From: an uncultured Collinsella sp.
Lineage (GTDB): Bacteria; Actinomycetota; Coriobacteriia; Coriobacteriales; Coriobacteriaceae
Direction of reading: 5' to 3'
NCBI GenBank assembly: GCA_900549065.1
Contig: URNC01000061.1
Location: 1-10,717, forward strand
DNA length: 10,717 nucleotides
Part shown: piece after piece, positions 8,520-10,717 of the stretch
Numbering within the stretch: position 1 is the stretch's first letter
How the letters are laid out: every line of letters begins with the position of its first letter
Notes under the pieces: generated by a model
What the model saw: the letters and a program-made list of their open reading frames with translations, nothing else
What the model was told of the DNA's origin: nothing
Database searches by the model: none
Made by a program: the position numbers and the translations under genes

Positions 8520-9329
8520 ATGTCTCGTCTGCACCTTCATATCCTCGGCAGTGGCTCTAAAGGCAACTGCGCACTCATCGAGGGCCCGCAGGGGCTCATT
8601 ATGGTCGATGACGGACTGTCTCGCCGCGAGACATTAAAGCGCATGGCAGAACTGGGGCTCTCGACAGACAACGTCTCGGCTCTTCTCATTACTCATGAGC
8701 ATAGCGATCACATCAAGGGCCTCAATGTCTGGTGCAAGCACTGGCACGGCCCCCTCTTTGCCAGCAGGGGCACTCTTTCGAACAAAGAAAATCTTTCGCA
8801 TCTGTCTGTCGAGGAATTCGATCCCGGTGACGCCCTATCCATTGCCGGCATCCACGTGCAAACCTACTCAACATCACACGATGCCATCAATCCAGTCGGT
8901 TATCGATTCAATGCTCTCGATGATTCCATCGGCTTTGCCACCGACACCGGAGAGCTATCGAGCCAAGCCATGAACACCCTCAAAGATTGTCGAGTCCTCG
9001 CGCTCGAAAGCAACCACGATGTGACCATGCTGCGCGAGGGAGAATATCCCCGCTTTCTTCAGGAGCGCATCCTGTCTGCAAGGGGACACCTCTCCAATGG
9101 CCAAGCCGCCGAAGCCGCGCGCGAACTTGTTACCGATCGCACCGAACAGCTCATTGCCATGCATATCAGCCAAGATAACAATCGTCCGAGCCTTACCGTC
9201 AAAAGCCATGCCAAAGCTCTAGCCGCAACCCTGGATGACGAGCTCGGCAGCTCCGCCACCCTTCTCCAAGGATCGCGAAAACTCTCGATACGCCCCGCAA
9301 GCCAGTATCGGCCAGCAACCATTCAATAG
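8520..9329 (+). CDS. walJ: Metallo-beta-lactamase-fold nuclease, WalJ/YycJ family
   Basis: A 269-aa cytosolic MBL-fold hydrolase of the YycJ (WalJ) type; family members have been described as DNA exonucleases with a proposed role in mismatch repair. The N-terminus LGSGSKGNC (9-17) is the family hallmark. The metal-binding HEHSDH is at 59-64, followed by H120 in STSHDA, TDTG (141-144), ESNHD (163-167), GHLSN (189-193) and HISQDNN (215-221). In Firmicutes walJ often sits with the walRK cell-wall two-component system; here it does not, being divergent from tilS. The ribosome binding site is weak (GGA at 8512-8514, 5 nt before the ATG), and with TATCCT so close the transcript may have a very short leader. 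The DNA substrate role is family knowledge, not visible in the sequence. Confidence 0.9.
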   Translation: MSRLHLHILGSGSKGNCALIEGPQGLIMVDDGLSRRETLKRMAELGLSTDNVSALLITHEHSDHIKGLNVWCKHWHGPLFASRGTLSNKENLSHLSVEEFDPGDALSIAGIHVQTYSTSHDAINPVGYRFNALDDSIGFATDTGELSSQAMNTLKDCRVLALESNHDVTMLREGEYPRFLQERILSARGHLSNGQAAEAARELVTDRTEQLIAMHISQDNNRPSLTVKSHAKALAATLDDELGSSATLLQGSRKLSIRPASQYRPATIQ

Positions 9330-9344
9330 ACTGTCCTAAACAGC

Positions 9345-9378
9345 AAAAGGGGCCGGGAATCGCTTCCCAGCCCCTTTT
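9345..9378. terminator. Bidirectional intrinsic terminator between walJ and hsp20
   Basis: AAAAGGGGC (9345-9353) pairs with GCCCCTTTT (9370-9378). After one C/A mismatch, an inner GGGAA/TTCCC stem closes the loop TCGC. On the plus strand TTTTGTTGTCTTTT follows, a good T-tract for walJ. The A-rich left arm gives TTTT on the minus strand for hsp20. It occupies the convergent gap. Confidence 0.9.
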
Positions 9379-9411
9379 GTTGTCTTTTAATAGCGAAGAA
9401 CACCAACGAAG

Positions 9412-9843
9412 TTATTCGATGGAGATCTTCGTAACGTTCTTCTTCTCGACGATCTTGGGAACCGTAACGGTCAGGATGCCGTCAGCGTACTTAGCCGAGA
9501 GGCCCTCGCTCGAAGCGTCCTTAAGATACACGCCACGCGTCGCGCTGTACGAGCTGAACTCCTTCTGCAGGAAGTTCTTGCCCTCGTTCTCCTCGTCTTC
9601 CTCGACATTCACGCTAATGGACAGACGGCCCTCGTTAAGCTCGACATCGATATCGTCCTTGGCGACGCCGGTCAGATAAGCCTTGACCTCATAGCCATCG
9701 CCCTTATCCTCAACGTCAACGGGGAACGCCTTGGAAGCAATCGAGTTGTTTGCAAGGTCGGTCATATCATCAAACAGATCGAACAACGAGCTAGCAGAAG
9801 GACGAACGCCAAAAACCGAACGATAAGGAACCATGCTTGCCAT
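9412..9843 (-). CDS. Hsp20/alpha-crystallin family small heat-shock protein
   Basis: A 143-aa ATP-independent holdase chaperone that binds unfolding proteins in the cytoplasm as an oligomer. The N-terminal arm (1-38) is Phe-rich (FDLFDDM). The alpha-crystallin domain covers about 39-130 and includes FPVDVEDKGDGYEV and the conserved A-x-x-x-D-G-x-L signature (AKYADGIL, 117-124). The C-terminal I-x-I oligomerisation motif is ISI (140-142). The usual start is the ATG at 9843, preceded by AAAAGGAGTGG. A longer reading to 9921 adds 26 residues with no family match. The leader and upstream region hold a possible thermometer hairpin and paired AT-rich boxes, consistent with stress control. No chaperone partner gene is adjacent. 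Confidence 0.94.
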   Translation of the reverse strand: MASMVPYRSVFGVRPSASSLFDLFDDMTDLANNSIASKAFPVDVEDKGDGYEVKAYLTGVAKDDIDVELNEGRLSISVNVEEDEENEGKNFLQKEFSSYSATRGVYLKDASSEGLSAKYADGILTVTVPKIVEKKNVTKISIE

Positions 9844-10078
9844 GTTTACCACTCCTTTTAGGACTGCCGAGCCATCTTCTAGGTGACTGGGACTTCTTTT
9901 GACGCTCTTATATATGCCCACACAGTGCTTATATATACATCGACTATAAAGTTTTTTGAGTCCAGTACTATAAGCATATCTAAGTGTGTAAGACTCAGAT
10001 TTTAATAAGGTTAAGGTTCTTTGAACCAGAGCTTAAATAACAAGTATGTTCGCAGCTACAAATAACAGGGGGCTTACA
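9844..10078. promoter_or_regulatory. Divergent AT-rich promoter region between hsp20 and the small membrane protein gene
   Basis: This region is far more AT-rich than its surroundings and holds no recognisable gene. CTTATATAT occurs twice as a direct repeat (9907-9915 and 9928-9936), exactly 21 bp apart. Related inverted boxes occur as TATAAAG (9945-9951) and TATAAGCATAT (9969-9979). TGAGTC (9957-9962) and GACTCA (9992-9997) form a spaced inverted repeat. GGTTC-TTT-GAACC (10015-10027) is a short hairpin. I see no CIRCE element and only partial resemblance to a HAIR (HspR) site. Confidence 0.5.
9850..9866 (-). promoter_or_regulatory. Hairpin sequestering the hsp20 ribosome binding site (possible RNA thermometer)
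   Basis: In the minus-strand transcript CAGUCCU (9866-9860) can pair with AGGAGUG (9856-9850) across a 3-nt AAA loop. That gives six pairs and one G-G mismatch, and buries the AGGAG Shine-Dalgarno of hsp20. The stem is short and unstable, as expected of a thermosensor. In ROSE-type thermometers of small heat-shock genes the Shine-Dalgarno is likewise masked by an imperfect stem containing a G-G pair. The function is inference. Confidence 0.35.
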
Positions 10079-10080
10079 AT
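10075..10080 (+). promoter_or_regulatory. Putative -10 element (TACAAT) of the small membrane protein gene
   Basis: TACAAT ends 39 nt before the ATG at 10120, the same spacing range as at four other genes in the window. It overlaps the ATG of a 10-codon leader ORF (10079-10111), so only one of these two readings is likely to be right. Confidence 0.4.
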
Positions 10081-10111
10081 GAGCGCGTACACGTTGTTGG
10101 TAACGAGCTAA
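10079..10111 (+). CDS. Possible 10-codon leader ORF (MSAYTLLVTS)
   Basis: ATG at 10079 is preceded by AGGGGG at good spacing, and the ORF ends in TAA at 10109-10111. That stop overlaps the AAAGGG ribosome binding site of the next gene, an arrangement that would allow translational coupling. It has no run of a single regulatory amino acid that would indicate attenuation. If TACAAT at 10075-10080 is the -10 box, this ATG is not transcribed and the ORF is spurious. Confidence 0.25.
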   Translation: MSAYTLLVTS

Positions 10112-10119
10112 AGGGCATC

Positions 10120-10587
10120 ATGGACGACCAAAACCAGAACAATATGTTTATGCCGACGCAGGGCGAAGATACTTCTACGCAGCCGCCACGGTTCCATCGC
10201 CCCCACATCTCGCAAGAGCCCATTAATGATCCGGAGCCCGAATATGTGACGAGAAATCGATATCAAACGCTCGAGGATGCCCAAACGGGACGTAAACATA
10301 TGGGCGTCGCCTCGGGAGACCCTGTATATCTGAAAGACGCACCATTATCTAAAAACAGCACAGCTAGTGAGGAGCCACTGAAAGCATCCGCCGCTCATCA
10401 ACAAAGAGGTCCACGACCCAAGCAAACCTTGACCCATTCGGCTCGCTATCTCGAAACGCCAAAACAGGGAAAATCAATCTTCGTTTCATCAAGTAAACGA
10501 CGCAAGCAGCATCGACTGACAATCCTGCTTTTGATCATTGTGGCCATAGCAGTTGCCCTTGTTATTCGATTTATCTTCTTTAAATAA
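10120..10587 (+). CDS. Small unrecognised protein with one C-terminal membrane segment
   Basis: A 155-aa protein I do not recognise. Residues 1-125 are hydrophilic, rich in Gln, Pro, Asn, Ser and Thr, and probably disordered, with no cysteine and no catalytic motif. A basic patch (SKRRKQHR, about 124-131) precedes a single hydrophobic helix at about 132-153 that reaches nearly to the C-terminus (ending FIFFK). This is a tail-anchor layout, with the N-terminus expected in the cytoplasm by the positive-inside rule. AAAGGG lies 4 nt before the ATG. Codon choice is more mixed and A/T-richer than in ftsH or tilS. It is divergent from hsp20 and could share its regulatory region. It might be a small envelope or division-associated protein, but nothing visible proves that. 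Confidence 0.75.
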   Translation: MDDQNQNNMFMPTQGEDTSTQPPRFHRPHISQEPINDPEPEYVTRNRYQTLEDAQTGRKHMGVASGDPVYLKDAPLSKNSTASEEPLKASAAHQQRGPRPKQTLTHSARYLETPKQGKSIFVSSSKRRKQHRLTILLLIIVAIAVALVIRFIFFK

Positions 10588-10651
10588 GGGCTCAATACCA
10601 AAAACGATAAGATCGTCTCGTGTAATTGAGTCATTTACACCCCGTAAACGC

Positions 10652-10682
10652 AAAAAGGGGGGGGCCGCGAGGCCTCCCCCTT
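10652..10682 (-). terminator. Hairpin terminator, probably for an unseen minus-strand gene
   Basis: A run of eight G (10657-10664) and CC pair with GGCCTCCCCC (10671-10680), including one G-T wobble, closing a GCGA tetraloop. Outer AA/TT pairs follow. On the minus strand TTTTTGCG comes after the stem, a good T-tract; on the plus strand the T-run is weak. It can also end the small membrane protein gene 65 bp upstream. The bases after it (10683-10717) are too few to identify a gene. Confidence 0.7.
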
Positions 10683-10717
10683 CTCAGTTCAAGCGTACGG
10701 CTCGGTGCCGTCCACCG

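Noticed and set aside
8472..8540. Longer TilS starts at 8501 or 8540
   Set aside because: 8540 lies inside the divergent walJ coding region and 8501 overlaps a -10 candidate. The ATG at 8471 has a strong GGAGGAGG just upstream.
9844..9921. Longer Hsp20 start at 9921
   Set aside because: The additional residues do not resemble any Hsp20 arm, and the ATG at 9843 is preceded by AAAAGGAG.
9956..9973. HAIR-like HspR site near TTGAGT upstream of hsp20
   Set aside because: Only one half-site is good; the partner half and the 7-bp spacer do not match the CTTGAGT-N7-ACTCAAG consensus. No CIRCE element was found either.
10604..10616. Small hairpin ACGAT-AAG-ATCGT after the membrane protein gene
   Set aside because: Only a 5-bp stem with no T-run. 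The larger hairpin at 10652-10682 is a better terminator.

Overview
The window looks like chromosome from a high-GC Gram-positive gut bacterium of the class Coriobacteriia, most likely Collinsella or a close relative. This is inferred from moderately high GC with C-ending codons, the tilS-hpt-ftsH gene order, short purine-rich ribosome binding sites and the flavour of the proteins. No rRNA or other marker is present to prove it. The content is mainly housekeeping genes. I see no phage, CRISPR array, insertion sequence with a transposase, or defence island.

Layout: a rlmD-type 23S rRNA uracil methyltransferase (198-1646, +) converges on a run of minus-strand genes that ends at 1727. Read in transcription order, that run is tilS (8471-6933, tRNA-Ile lysidine synthetase), hpt (6785-6237, hypoxanthine phosphoribosyltransferase) and ftsH (6235-4088, membrane AAA+ protease), closed by a strong intrinsic terminator. 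It continues with an aminotransferase (3898-2714) and a YcdX-like PHP phosphatase (2548-1727). A walJ/yycJ-type metallo-beta-lactamase-fold nuclease gene (8520-9329, +) diverges from tilS and converges on an hsp20 small heat-shock gene (9843-9412, -). A divergent 276-bp AT-rich intergenic region separates hsp20 from a gene for a small unrecognised protein with one C-terminal membrane segment (10120-10587, +). The window ends with a terminator-like hairpin that faces an unseen minus-strand gene.

Functional links: tilS, hpt and ftsH form a widely conserved cluster (tRNA decoding, purine salvage, membrane and protein quality control). FtsH and Hsp20 are both protein-quality-control factors but are not co-transcribed here. 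Four convergent or end-of-operon sites carry recognisable hairpin terminators. Five genes have the hexamer TACAAT 24-40 nt upstream of the start with no clear -35 box, which suggests the local promoter style.

The least ordinary items are all non-coding or accessory. They are: a long near-perfect inverted repeat with a GGGGACAGACTTAAATG arm (3958-4019), which looks like a REPIN or MITE-type element; a hairpin that could mask the hsp20 ribosome binding site as an RNA thermometer; paired CTTATATAT boxes two helical turns apart upstream of hsp20; a Lys/Ser-rich tail on the RNA methyltransferase in place of a TRAM domain; a possible unannotated small ORF between the aminotransferase and PHP genes; and the tail-anchored orphan protein. 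I did not find a convincing new multi-gene system.
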